Assembly (NCBI RefSeq): GCF_000516515.1 | Contig: NZ_KI911784.1 | Span: 1,240,001-1,304,000, forward strand | From: Chloroflexus sp. Y-396-1 | Lineage (GTDB): Bacteria > Chloroflexota > Chloroflexia > Chloroflexales > Chloroflexaceae | Reading direction: 5' to 3' | Length of the DNA: 64,000 nucleotides | Shown: in pieces, positions 19,959-29,700 of the stretch | Layout of the letters: each line of letters opens with the position of its first letter | Numbering within the stretch: the first letter of the stretch is position 1 | Program-made: the position numbers and the translations under genes | The notes under the pieces: generated by a model | The model's database searches: none | What the model saw: only the letters and a program-made list of their open reading frames with translations | What the model was told of the DNA's origin: nothing

Positions 19959-20762
19959 ATGACAACATCGTTCACAAAACAAACACCTATTCTTATTGTG
20001 GGCGGCTTTGGGAGCAATCCATCACTCTACGAGCCGCTCCGTAACTATCTGGCCGAACTCAGTGATCAACCGGTGTTCATCACCCCTATCAACCGTTGGG
20101 ATTGGGCGCAGGTTGTAGTATTTGACAGCTATGCTGGCTTACTCGACAAACTGGATCGAGCGGTCAATCAAATCTTGAGCACAACCGGTAGTAACCAGGT
20201 AACTCTCGTCGCCCATAGTGCTGGCGGTGTGCTGGCTCGAATTTTTCTGGGTGATCAGCCGTATCGACAGCGAGCCTACGCTGGGTATCGCCGGGTTAAT
20301 ATGTTGATCACGTTAGGCACACCGCAGCGAGCGGTGCGGGATGGACGAATTGGCGGGTTAAGCCAGATTCGCTGGGCCGAACAGCATTATCCAGGGGCTT
20401 ACTGGTCGAGCGTTCGATATGTGAGTGTTATCGGGCGTGGTATCTTCGGCGATCCTGATGGTCCCCCGCCAGAACGCGGCGCCTACCAGAGTTATCGCCT
20501 GATTAGCGGTGAAGGAGCACAGTGGGGTGATGGGGTCGTTCCACTGGAATACGGCCTCTTGCCCGGATCATTGCAAATCGTTATCCCCGGTCTGCGCCAC
20601 GACCCTAGGCCAGATCGTCTCTGGTACGGTTCGAGTCGGGCAACAGTTGCGATCTGGTGGCAGGCTGCGGCGGCATTTGCTGTGACACCACTGGCTGGGA
20701 TCGGCTATAATCAAGCAGAAGCGCAGGTCACAGTAGCTTCTGCTGTCGACCAGCGCGACTGA
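19959..20762 (+). CDS. Lipase-like alpha/beta hydrolase
   Basis: 267 residues. The nucleophile elbow AHSAGG (in VTLVAHSAGGVLARIFLGD) and the N-terminal PILIVGGFGSNPSLYEPL with a GG oxyanion region mark a triacylglycerol-lipase-like fold. Catalytic Asp and His are likely in WGDGVVPLEYG and IPGLRHD. There is no signal peptide. ATG 19959 is preferred to 19953 since AGGG lies 8 bases ahead. The natural ester is unknown. It precedes ftsY by 90 bp on the same strand. Confidence 0.8.
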   Translation: MTTSFTKQTPILIVGGFGSNPSLYEPLRNYLAELSDQPVFITPINRWDWAQVVVFDSYAGLLDKLDRAVNQILSTTGSNQVTLVAHSAGGVLARIFLGDQPYRQRAYAGYRRVNMLITLGTPQRAVRDGRIGGLSQIRWAEQHYPGAYWSSVRYVSVIGRGIFGDPDGPPPERGAYQSYRLISGEGAQWGDGVVPLEYGLLPGSLQIVIPGLRHDPRPDRLWYGSSRATVAIWWQAAAAFAVTPLAGIGYNQAEAQVTVASAVDQRD

Positions 20763-20852
20763 AACCATGCATGTGTCGTACAGCAAAGAACAATTCTGTC
20801 ATTAACCGGAGTTGTTCACGCCTTCAGCGATATTTACGAAGGGGAATTCGGT

Positions 20853-21833
20853 ATGTTTCGCCGTCTTTTCGGGCGCGCCCAGGATGCACCGCGCAGTGAG
20901 GAAGAGGCTGCGCGTGAAGAAGCGCAAGTCGCCGCTTCACTAGAAAAATCACGCAAAGGAATCTTTGGCCGTATCGCCCAGCTCTTCGCCAATGATGACC
21001 CAATCACCGATCAGCTTTGGGATGAACTGGAAGAGGCATTGATCCAGGCTGATGTCGGTTTGGAAACGACACAATATCTGGTGAATCGAACCATTGACCG
21101 GGTGAACCGCTACGGGGTCAAAAAAGCCCGAGAAGCCCGCGACATGCTCAAGGCCGAGATGGTACGCACGTTTGCCGAGTATGCAGGTCAGAAACGGCCT
21201 GATGCTAAACCGTATGTGATCCTCGTGGTGGGGGTGAATGGAGCCGGCAAAACTACTCTGATTGCCAAGCTGGCCCATCGGTACAAGAACCGCTTCGGCA
21301 AGAAGGTGCTGTTAGCCGCCGGTGACACCTTCCGAGCTGCGGCGACTGAGCAGCTTGAAACTTGGGCCGAGCGTGCTGGAGTGCCGTGTGTGAGCCTTGG
21401 TCAGGGCGCTGATGCTGCCGCCGTGGTGTACAAGGCGATTGATGCTGCCCTAGAACAGGACGTTGACATCCTGATCGTCGATACGGCTGGTCGCCTGCAC
21501 GCGAAGTATAACTTGATGCAAGAGCTAGAAAAAATTCGTAACATTATTGGGCGCAAACTTCCCGGTGCACCCCACGAAACGATCCTGGTGATCGATGCAA
21601 CAACCGGCCAAAATGGTGTTTTGCAGGCCAAAGCCTTTCTCAAGGCTGCTGGTGTCACCGACGTAGCTATCACCAAGATGGATGGAACGGCCAAAGGCGG
21701 TATTGCGTTTGCCATTGCCCAGGACATCGAGCGCCCGATTCGGTATATCGGTACCGGCGAGAAGCTCGATGATCTGGCTCTCTTCGATGCTCAAACCTTT
21801 GTCGATGCGCTTTTTGCCGAATCGAAACCATAG
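20853..21833 (+). CDS. ftsY: Signal recognition particle receptor FtsY
   Basis: 326 residues. After a short charged N-terminal segment, the N domain (about 25-110) and GTPase G domain (about 115-320) show the SRP-GTPase motifs: G1 GVNGAGKTTLIAKLA, DTFRAAATEQL (insertion box), G3 DTAGRLHAKYNLM, G4 TKMDGTAKGG. It binds the SRP-ribosome complex at the inner membrane and guides co-translational insertion. The acidic A domain is short, as in many non-proteobacterial FtsY. GGGG precedes the ATG. The downstream small genes follow on the same strand. Confidence 0.97.
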   Translation: MFRRLFGRAQDAPRSEEEAAREEAQVAASLEKSRKGIFGRIAQLFANDDPITDQLWDELEEALIQADVGLETTQYLVNRTIDRVNRYGVKKAREARDMLKAEMVRTFAEYAGQKRPDAKPYVILVVGVNGAGKTTLIAKLAHRYKNRFGKKVLLAAGDTFRAAATEQLETWAERAGVPCVSLGQGADAAAVVYKAIDAALEQDVDILIVDTAGRLHAKYNLMQELEKIRNIIGRKLPGAPHETILVIDATTGQNGVLQAKAFLKAAGVTDVAITKMDGTAKGGIAFAIAQDIERPIRYIGTGEKLDDLALFDAQTFVDALFAESKP

Positions 21834-21936
21834 ATTGTCGGCAGTCTGCCAACAACGCGAGTACCACCATGGGTACGCTATGTACCGCAACCTACCTTTT
21901 CGTGCCACTGCGATAGCTTTGTTCACAGGTGCCACT

Positions 21937-22140
21937 ATGTCTGTTGAGATCGTCAAATGCCCATCGTGCAAACAGAAACTGGCTATCTTTCCTTACGTTC
22001 CAGTTGGTGGACAGGTCGTGTGTGCGAATCGCAATTGTGGCGCCAGCATTCGCCTGGTTTCACGCCGGCCGTTGCGGGTCGAGCTGGTTCCTGAAGAAGC
22101 GACGTATACCGTCGATTATCGTCCGGAGTCGTATGGTTAG
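21937..22140 (+). CDS. Small zinc-ribbon protein
   Basis: 67 residues. A four-cysteine ribbon (VKCPSCKQKLAIFPYVPVGG, then VVCANRNCGASIRL) resembles the N-terminal zinc ribbon of LysW-type carrier proteins, but the C-terminus (YRPESYG) lacks the terminal EDWGE attachment motif. It is therefore not called LysW. AGGTG lies 6 bases before ATG 21937. Its stop overlaps the start of the lipoprotein gene by 8 bases, so the two are co-translated. Confidence 0.7.
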   Translation: MSVEIVKCPSCKQKLAIFPYVPVGGQVVCANRNCGASIRLVSRRPLRVELVPEEATYTVDYRPESYG

Positions 22141-22576
22141 TCGGAACGGAGGGTTCATCGTTGCTCCAGAAGCCTTCCGGTGGGCAGGTTTAGCGATTTG
22201 TTTTATCGGCTGCACCCTTCTGCTCACCGGTTGTCTTCTCATCAGCGGCGAACAGACAACCATTGCTCAGGAGGGTGGAACTGCCAGCATTCTCACCACA
22301 TTTGTGAGCGCTGAAGGCAGCGACGAATACCGACTCCCGGCACTACCAGCCAACACCGAGGTACAGGCGATTGTGATGGTCACTGTCGAGTCGGGTGATC
22401 TCCAGATTGCGCTCATCCAACCTGATGGATCAGTTTCATTCGTACTTGCTGCGCGTCCAGGTACGCAGGTTACTCGGAGTGGCCCGCTGCGCAGCGATGC
22501 GCAGGGACAAATCCGATATCGAATCACAGCGCGCAATGCGCGAAATGGCGAGATACAGATGTTTTTATTGCCGTAA
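22133..22576 (+). CDS. Putative lipoprotein of unknown function
   Basis: 147 residues. A charged start, a hydrophobic stretch (about 17-35) and the lipobox LLTGC predict a lipid-anchored exported protein. The mature part (TFVSAEGSDEYRLPALPANT to the RNGEIQMFLLP end) looks like a small all-beta domain of the PPC (bacterial pre-peptidase C-terminal) kind. The overlap with the preceding zinc-ribbon gene fixes the start at ATG 22133. No function assigned. Confidence 0.65.
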   Translation: MVSRNGGFIVAPEAFRWAGLAICFIGCTLLLTGCLLISGEQTTIAQEGGTASILTTFVSAEGSDEYRLPALPANTEVQAIVMVTVESGDLQIALIQPDGSVSFVLAARPGTQVTRSGPLRSDAQGQIRYRITARNARNGEIQMFLLP

Positions 22577-22597
22577 GTATTTCAGGTCAGGCAGATC

Positions 22598-24013
22598 ATG
22601 ATGGATAAGCCAGCAGATGCCGTTGACAATCCCACAACCATAGCCGCATCACCGGCAGCGGCATCCGTCGTAAAAAATCAACTACAACCGGAAGATGCAG
22701 CAATTCATGGTTGGTATCGTTTTGTTCTCGGATATCCGCCACACCTTGTGCGCGAATATGTACAACGTCTCGGTGCCGATCCTGAGCGCGATTGGGTCTG
22801 TGATCCGTTCTGTGGAACAGCAACAACACCGGTCGAAGCACGCCTGCACGGATTTACAACGATCAGTACTGATGCTAATCCCATCGCGCTGCTGGCAACG
22901 CACGTGAAACTAGCGTGGGATATTGATCTGGAAGTGGTACGTTGCCGACTCGACGATGTGCTTGAGCTTGCCGAGGCATGCCTTGATCACGTTGGTCTCG
23001 CGAATCGATCAGACAATCTCCAACAACTGACCTTATTCTCTCCACAACGTGTTCGCCGAACGACGCCGACAATACAGCGGTACGTCGAACAGTTCAATCC
23101 AGACGAGCTGCTCCCACCTACAATGGCTGCCCTTATTCCCAAAGGGTTCATCAGTCCCAAACCACTCCTTCGCGTGCTTGCCCTTCGCTTTGCCATTGAA
23201 ACGATGGGTGGCGATGCGATCATCACCGACTTCATGCGCCTCGCTCTCGCCAACGTCATCGTAACCACTGCTGGCAATGTCGGATTTGGGCCAGAGGTTT
23301 ACCGTCTTCCACCACGTGATGATGCGGATGTCTTGGGGGCGTTTGCCCGCATGATTCAGCGCATGATCGACGATGTGAACACGATTCGGGGCAGACACCG
23401 TGCACCATTTCCGCCAGCGCATGTCTATCATGACGATGCACGTCTGCTCTCATCATTAGCGCAATGCCCCCCAATTGGAATTGTGATCACCTCACCACCG
23501 TATCCAAATGAAAAAGACTACACGCGCAGTACCCGGCTCGAAAGCGTGCTGCTCGGCTTGCTGAAAACCGGGCATGATGTCCGTGCGCTCAAAGAACATC
23601 TCCTGCGCAGCAACTCACGAAATGTGTTTGCCGGTGATGATGATGATAAATACATTGCCGACATTCCGACGATCAGGCAAGTAGCAGAAGAGATAGAAAC
23701 CCAACGAGTAAAACTCGGGAAGACATCTGGATTTGAACGTCTCTATCATCGAGTGACCAGATTATATTTTGGTGGCATGTATCGGCACTTTGCCGCGTTA
23801 TTTCCGAAATTACGTCCCGGCGCCAGATGTGCATACGTGGTTGGCGATCAAATGTCATTCTTCCGTGTGCATATTCGTACTGCCCATCTGCTCGCTGATG
23901 TTGCACACAAGGTCGGATATACGGTAGAAGGCATTGAACTGTGGCGTACTCGACGTTCGACCGTAACCGGGAACGACTTAGCAGAATATGTATTGATCCT
24001 TAGACGACCGTAG
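22598..24013 (+). CDS. Type II DNA methyltransferase (TSPPY class)
   Basis: 471 residues. Motif I DPFCGTATTPVEA (about residue 68) binds S-adenosylmethionine. The catalytic motif IV is ITSPPYPNEKDY (near 300); TSPPY/SPPY forms are usual for N4-cytosine methyltransferases, so this base is likely but not certain. The region between would hold the target-recognition part. The gene is followed after about 65 bp by a nuclease-like gene in the same direction, making a type II restriction-modification pair. A second ATG one codon later is an equally good start. Confidence 0.85.
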   Translation: MMDKPADAVDNPTTIAASPAAASVVKNQLQPEDAAIHGWYRFVLGYPPHLVREYVQRLGADPERDWVCDPFCGTATTPVEARLHGFTTISTDANPIALLATHVKLAWDIDLEVVRCRLDDVLELAEACLDHVGLANRSDNLQQLTLFSPQRVRRTTPTIQRYVEQFNPDELLPPTMAALIPKGFISPKPLLRVLALRFAIETMGGDAIITDFMRLALANVIVTTAGNVGFGPEVYRLPPRDDADVLGAFARMIQRMIDDVNTIRGRHRAPFPPAHVYHDDARLLSSLAQCPPIGIVITSPPYPNEKDYTRSTRLESVLLGLLKTGHDVRALKEHLLRSNSRNVFAGDDDDKYIADIPTIRQVAEEIETQRVKLGKTSGFERLYHRVTRLYFGGMYRHFAALFPKLRPGARCAYVVGDQMSFFRVHIRTAHLLADVAHKVGYTVEGIELWRTRRSTVTGNDLAEYVLILRRP

Positions 24014-24077
24014 CATCGAGAGGGCATCATGGCATTGAGAAAGAAGCGGCTCTCTGCTATTCGATCAAGACGCCAGA

Positions 24078-24860
24078 GTGGTAGTTCTGAAAGCCCAGGA
24101 CTTATCTCTCTACGATAAAGTCCTTTTGAAGGTCTTTCATCAACATTACAACCAAGGAGCCGAGTATCTTAAATTTTCGAAGGATGAATTAGCAGAGGCC
24201 TGCGAGCAGTATGGGGTTACTATAAAAAATATTCCGGATATTATTTATACATATCGTACACGAAGAGTACTACCTGACGACATTAGAAAGACCGGACATT
24301 GGGCAATTGAACCAGCAGGTCGTGGTTTTTATGCATTTCGCCTGTTACAAAACTCACCTCACTTTAATATCCCCTTTTATGACTACGCTCCAATAGATAT
24401 ACACAACGCCATTCCCGAACTGGTCGAAAAACTTTTACGATATGACGAGCAATCTCTTCTTACAAGAGTGCTCTATAATCGCCTGATCGACATCTTTACC
24501 GGTCTGACCTGTTTTCACATACAGAATCATTACCGTAGCTTTGTTGAAGGTATGGGTGAAGTCGAGCTAGATGCTCTTTATGTCGGTATCGATAAAACCG
24601 GTAAGTTATATATCCTCCCAATCGAGGCCAAAAGTCAGGCAGAGAATGATATGATTGGCCGCATTCAGATCAGTCAGATGGCAAAATTGGTGCGCCAGGA
24701 CTTTGCCAATTTAGATCGACGGATTCTAGCTATCAAGTATCTGAAAGATGGCACAATTGTGATAATTGAATTTGACGATCAAGTAGAGCCAGATGATTTC
24801 AAAATTGTTTCTGTCAGTCGCTTCCGCCTCATCAGGCAGGAACAGTTACGCTCTAGGTAA
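24078..24860 (+). CDS. Putative type II restriction endonuclease
   Basis: 260 residues from GTG 24078. A PD-(D/E)XK core is visible: Glu in MGEVELDALYVG with Asp in ELDAL, then PIEAKSQ, i.e. E-D...ExK, near residues 168-195. The N-terminal half is helical and may read DNA. AT-richer codon use than its neighbours suggests acquisition. The start is uncertain: an ATG at 24029 with GAGAGGG upstream opens a 30-codon reading frame in another phase (MALRKKRLSAIRSRRQ...) that would need a frameshift to enter this one. Position next to the methyltransferase supports the call; no close family recognised. Confidence 0.75.
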   Translation: MVVLKAQDLSLYDKVLLKVFHQHYNQGAEYLKFSKDELAEACEQYGVTIKNIPDIIYTYRTRRVLPDDIRKTGHWAIEPAGRGFYAFRLLQNSPHFNIPFYDYAPIDIHNAIPELVEKLLRYDEQSLLTRVLYNRLIDIFTGLTCFHIQNHYRSFVEGMGEVELDALYVGIDKTGKLYILPIEAKSQAENDMIGRIQISQMAKLVRQDFANLDRRILAIKYLKDGTIVIIEFDDQVEPDDFKIVSVSRFRLIRQEQLRSR

Positions 24861-24880
24861 AAAAACGTTGTTGTGATTTA

Positions 24881-25789
24881 GAGCCTATCCGAATAACCCG
24901 GCAGCACGCAAGGCAATCAAGCCACAGGCGAAGTGGAGGAAGGCAAGATAATGCTCAGGCTTTTTCTCCCAGCGTATCAGCAAACGACGGAACCGATTGA
25001 GCCAGCTGTGGCTGCGCTCAACCACCCAGCGCCGCGCACGCCTGCCCGCTTCACGTGCGTTCTCCTTCGCTTCCGCGCCGCGACTGCGAATGTGCGCCGT
25101 GAAGCCAAAGGCGCGCAAGGTCGCGCGCACTTCTGCATCATCATAGCCTTTATCCAGGCACATGCCGTGCGGTCGCTCCTCCGTCGGCTCCGGTCGCGCC
25201 ACGACGATGCGCTCGATCGTCTCACGCACCGGTTTCATATCGTGGCGATTGGCTCCATCAATCGCCACGCCGATGGGGACGCCATGCCCCTCGGTCAGCA
25301 ACGACCGCTTGACGCCCGCTTGCCCGTGATCGGTTGGATGGGGGCCGGTTGTTTTCCCCCCTAGCGGCGCCGTGGTCATCGCCCCGTCCATCCTCAGCCG
25401 GTCCCAATCAATGCCTTTCAGTTCATCAAACCGTTCGACGCCGACCTGCCAGCGTTTCAGGAACCCGCCAGCGGCGACCCACTCCCGAAAGCGATCATAC
25501 GCCGTGGATTTGGGGCACCGGTCCGTCGCGTTTAACGCCGCCCACTGACAGCCGGTGCGGAGGACGTAAAAGATGGCGTCGGCGCAGCGGCGATCAGACA
25601 CGCGGGGACGACCGCCGCCACACCGATGGGTGTTCACGCGGACCGGCAGGAGCGGTTCCAGCACGGCCCACAGGTCGTCCGAGATGCGAAAGTCGGTCGT
25701 GGTCTTGTTGTTTGGTGGGCGCGCACGCGTGCGCTTGGGTGTTGGTTCAGTGCTCATACGATAAGTATACCAGTTTTTCGGATAGGCTC
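24881..25789 (-). mobile_element. IS5-family insertion sequence, copy B (909 bp)
   Basis: Inverted ends GAGCCTATCCGAA (24881) and TTCGGATAGGCTC (ending 25789), with TTA duplicated at 24878-24880 and 25790-25792. Nearly identical to copy A. It inserted 18 bp past the stop of the restriction enzyme gene, without breaking it. Confidence 0.95.
24885..25757 (-). CDS. IS5-family transposase, intact
   Basis: 290 residues from ATG 25757. The N-terminal part (DLWAVLEPLLPVRVNTH; GCQWAALNATDRCPKSTAYD) is the DUF4096-like DNA-binding region. The DDE catalytic core has Asp in LRMDGAMTT, Asp in VAIDGANRHDM and Glu in WVVERSHSWLNRFRRLLIR. It fills nearly the whole element and stops 4 bp from its end. It is probably the source enzyme for the damaged copy near 14.5 kb and for the short element at 36906-37016. 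Confidence 0.93.
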   Translation of the reverse strand: MSTEPTPKRTRARPPNNKTTTDFRISDDLWAVLEPLLPVRVNTHRCGGGRPRVSDRRCADAIFYVLRTGCQWAALNATDRCPKSTAYDRFREWVAAGGFLKRWQVGVERFDELKGIDWDRLRMDGAMTTAPLGGKTTGPHPTDHGQAGVKRSLLTEGHGVPIGVAIDGANRHDMKPVRETIERIVVARPEPTEERPHGMCLDKGYDDAEVRATLRAFGFTAHIRSRGAEAKENAREAGRRARRWVVERSHSWLNRFRRLLIRWEKKPEHYLAFLHFACGLIALRAAGLFG

Positions 25790-25806
25790 TTAGCGTGCAC
25801 TCCCCT

Positions 25807-26718
25807 TCACTCACCCCTTACCTCCAGCAACCGCATCACTTCAAACCGACTTGGAAGCGAGGGCTGAGCTCCTGATCGGGTAACAGCCAGCGCACCGGCG
25901 GCATTGCCCCAGCGCACGGCTTCGAGCGGTGATTTACCTTCGGCGAGAGCAACGCAGAATGCGGCAGCAAACGCATCACCGGCGGCCACTGTGTCAACCA
26001 CCGGCACATGAAAAGCTGGCACGTGCGTCATTTGATCACCCATTGCCAGCAGCGCACCCTCTTCCCCTAACGTTACCAGCACATTACGAACACCCTGTTG
26101 TTGTACCCGACCAATCGCCGTCAGCAGATCAGTCTCACCATCGGCTAGTACTTGCAACTCAAGCTGATTAGGCAGCAAATAATCAATCTGAGACAGGAGT
26201 TCGGTTGGCAGCGGACAGGCGGGCGCCGGATTGAGCACAACCCTTACTCCCGATTGACGCGCCAGATGGGTTGCCGCTACAACTGCTTCGAGTGGGCATT
26301 CTAGTTGCATAAGCAGCACATCTGCGCTGCGAAACATCGCCTCAGCTCGGATGACATCGGCTTCACCGACCTGCATATTCGCGCCGGGTGCAACAACAAT
26401 GGTATTTTGGCCGTGTGCATCGATCGTGATCAGCGCTACTCCGGTAGCAGCATTGGGATCACGTTGGACGAAGGTCGTATCAACGCCATCGTGCTGCACG
26501 GATTCCAACAGGGTATCGCCGAAAGAATCAATCCCCACGCGACCGATCATACATACCCGCGCCCCTAGCCGCGCTGCGGCAACGGCTTGATTGGCCCCCT
26601 TACCTCCTGGAAAGGTTTGAAAATGACTGCCGATTAGGGTTTCACCCGGTAAGGGGTGACGCGGTGCATGGACGACCAGGTCCATATTTAAACTGCCAAC
26701 GACCATGATGGTAGTCAT
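25807..26718 (-). CDS. rbsK: Ribokinase (PfkB family)
   Basis: 303 residues from ATG 26718 (AGGAG 6 bases upstream). The N-terminal VVGSLNMDLVVHAPRHPLPG and FPGGKGANQAVAAARLG are the sugar-binding signature; the catalytic Asp is in VDTVAAGDAFAAAF with the anion hole. These are the two PfkB motifs, and the first is specific for ribokinases. It phosphorylates ribose to ribose 5-phosphate in the cytoplasm. It starts 20 bp after the stop of the large membrane protease gene and is likely co-transcribed. No ribose transporter is adjacent. Confidence 0.9.
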   Translation of the reverse strand: MTTIMVVGSLNMDLVVHAPRHPLPGETLIGSHFQTFPGGKGANQAVAAARLGARVCMIGRVGIDSFGDTLLESVQHDGVDTTFVQRDPNAATGVALITIDAHGQNTIVVAPGANMQVGEADVIRAEAMFRSADVLLMQLECPLEAVVAATHLARQSGVRVVLNPAPACPLPTELLSQIDYLLPNQLELQVLADGETDLLTAIGRVQQQGVRNVLVTLGEEGALLAMGDQMTHVPAFHVPVVDTVAAGDAFAAAFCVALAEGKSPLEAVRWGNAAGALAVTRSGAQPSLPSRFEVMRLLEVRGE

Positions 26719-26738
26719 AAGCATCTCCTGCAACCTAC

Positions 26739-29700
26739 TCATCCTTGGGCACGTAGCTCGAGCAAACGACCACTGCTGATCTGCTCAAGCCGACTGGTAA
26801 CGTGGTCACCGCCCAGGATAAACTGTTTCACAACGTGATGCGGAATCGCAATCACCTCCAACGGAGTGATGGCGACAACCGTTGCCACCGGTAACGTTCC
26901 GCGTAATAATTCCATCTCGCCAAAAAACTCGGCTACCCCCAAACGGGCCACCAGTCGGGCAGGACCGCGTGGCCCTTGTGCGGTCTCTTCCTGCCGCAAG
27001 ACTGCCGCTTGACCACTGGCGATCACGTACAGATAGCCACTTGGACGACCCTGGCGGACGATGATCTGGCGAGCAGCTACGGTTTTGCGTTCGGCATGAC
27101 GAGCCAGTTCACGTAATTGGATACGTGGTACGTCGGCGAGAAGATGAGTGCGTTCCAGAAGCCGCATGCGGGCGAGTAATTCGGCACCTTCAGCGGTATG
27201 AGGTGCAGCTTCACGTAGCATTCGTTGCAATTCACCTGGCGGCAGGTAGAGTAACTCACTCTCGATACTGGCGCGGTATTCGCAGTCGGTGACTTCCGGC
27301 CCTTGCAATTCACCAAAATAGTCACCCCGGTGCAATTCTTGTACCGTATCACCGTTGCGAGCAAGGATTTCGCCCGTCTCGATCACCCAAATGCCGCTTG
27401 GTGGCTCACCAGCACGCAAAATGACTTCGCCAGCGGCAACTCGCTGGGACACAAATGCGGCTGCCAGTGCTTGCAACTCGTGATCCTCACAGGTCGCGAA
27501 GAGTTCAATCTGACGCAGAAGGCGAATGCGCGCTTCACGGGCATCGCCAAAGGCTCGTGAAATCTCATGCGCCCACGGCAAGCGGGCCAGACAATGTCGG
27601 TCGAGCGCTTCACGTTCCGGCCATGGGAGCGCATCGTATGCCGCCAGAAACGCCCGCCGGGCAAAGGTTCGACCAGCCAACGTTTCAAGGATTGTCACCG
27701 CATAGCGTAAAATCTCAGCATACCGCGCCCCTTGCTCATCGAGTGGCAGTGCTTGTACGGTAGGGCCAATCCGCACTTGATCGCGGTCAAAGGTCACTTC
27801 CCAATTCGCCGTGGCAGCCAGTACGTCCATCCGGTTATCGAGCGTGCGTGTGCGCTGCACACCATAATTACCTCGTAACAGGCGGTACAAACCGACATAC
27901 ATATGTCTGAAGGCATCTTGCAATCGCGTGATCTCACCGAGGGCAGGCTGGAGTGGCCAGCTCAATCCGATCAGGCTAATACTACGCAGTGTAACAAGAT
28001 GTGAGCCCCATGCCGCAGCCCATAAACCGGCCGCAATGACGAGCAGCGCCAACGTTGGTGGCGTATTGCGCCAGGCCGGTAACAATTCGAGCAGATAACT
28101 GCCGATCTGGAAGAGAATACCCGTCCAGAGTAGCAGCCAGCTCCAGAAGTGGCGGGCATCGTACAGACTGATCAGCAATGGCAAAAGAAGGGCCTGGGCA
28201 ATAACGCCACTGTAGATGGGCACCGCAGCAATCAACGCCCATAACGCACTATACTCCGGGTGAGCAATCCGTATCAGCTCAGCAGCAATAGTACCGGCTG
28301 GAAACGCCAGCGTCAACAAAACCGCACTCGCAATTAGTTGACTGCTGCGCTGCTGCTGCAAATCAACGTCGAGCAGAGCAACAAATCCGGCAAACAAGAG
28401 CAGGGCGTAACCGGCAATCTCCATCCCCGACCAGAGACGCGCCGCATCTGGAATCATCAAGTAGCCAGCCTGGGCGATCAATTCAATTACACTAATTAGA
28501 AAAAAACTGACCAGAGCGCGTCCAATCCACGCACCTTCATAATCGCGTTGCAGGTACCACTGCGTGACGACCGCCGCGATCCACAAGCCCATCAGCAAGA
28601 TGCCGGTTTCGACACGTAACCCAACTTGAAGTGGTAACCATCCCAGCGTCATCGCCAACACACCAAATCCACTTGCCACAAACCGCGGATCTCGCGTGTA
28701 GCCCCGCTGCGTCAGCCAACCGGTGATGGCCCGCACCGCCCCCCAGCCCGCCAGGACCACACCGATCAACAGGGGAGCGATTACCAACCCGAAGAGCGCA
28801 ATTGCGACCAGTCGTCCGATCAATCCGCCTGACCAGAGTTCCGCGACCATGCTGGCGAACTGGCGTTGCCAGAAGAGTATCGCCATCACAACTGCCACAC
28901 CGGTATACAGCGTGCTCAAGAGGCCATATCCAGCAAAAATGCGTTCCTCCCGGTTTAGCGCAGTCCTGGCACGCACCTTTTGCCACAACGGCCCGCCAAT
29001 GAATGCCAGCGCTCGATTGCGAAGGTTCGGTAGGCGTAAGGCATCGACCAGGATAAAATAGCCATCGAGTTCGAGCAGCGGGTTAAAGTTAAACAGTGCG
29101 GTTAGATACGACGCCGTTGCAATCCGCCGCATCCAAACACCGACCACCGTCTCCGGAACAGCCCATGCGATGATTGCAGCCAGCGAACCGATCAGCAGAT
29201 CGCACAATGGACCTGCCAGCGAGACGAGTATGCGTGCATGGCGTGGAGCCAGCCAGATGTCACTGGTATCGACAAAGGCGGCAGGCATACCAAAGTAGAG
29301 CATGATCCCAGCCCGTGGTACCTGTTTACCAAAATGTTTGACAGCCAATCCATGGGCGAGTTCATGCAACGTGAGGGTTAGAAACAACGCCACGCCTAAC
29401 ATGAGAACATCGAACGCGAATTGGTCGCTGCTCATCAGCTCGCTACCGCTTACTCCTGGCAGGAAGTAACAAATCACACCAACGACTGTTAGCAGACCAA
29501 GGATGACCGCAGAGAGGCGGGTAAATAGCCAGCGCCCGATCCAGCGGTAAAGAAGATCGAAGAATTGATCTACATTCGGTATTACGAAACTGCGGCCATG
29601 GGTCAGGCTCAACAGACGCTGCCCCAACCCTTCAGCAGTACGCTGTTCAAGATGACGACGAAGATGGTGATAGATACCAAGCGGTTTGTCGGTTAGAAAG

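Noticed and set aside
21937-22140. LysW amino-group carrier protein
   Set aside because: The C-terminal EDWGE-like motif that carries the substrate is absent and no lysine-biosynthesis genes are adjacent.
14126-25789. Composite transposon bounded by the two IS5 copies
   Set aside because: Each copy has its own TTA duplication and the interval contains ftsY and other core genes.
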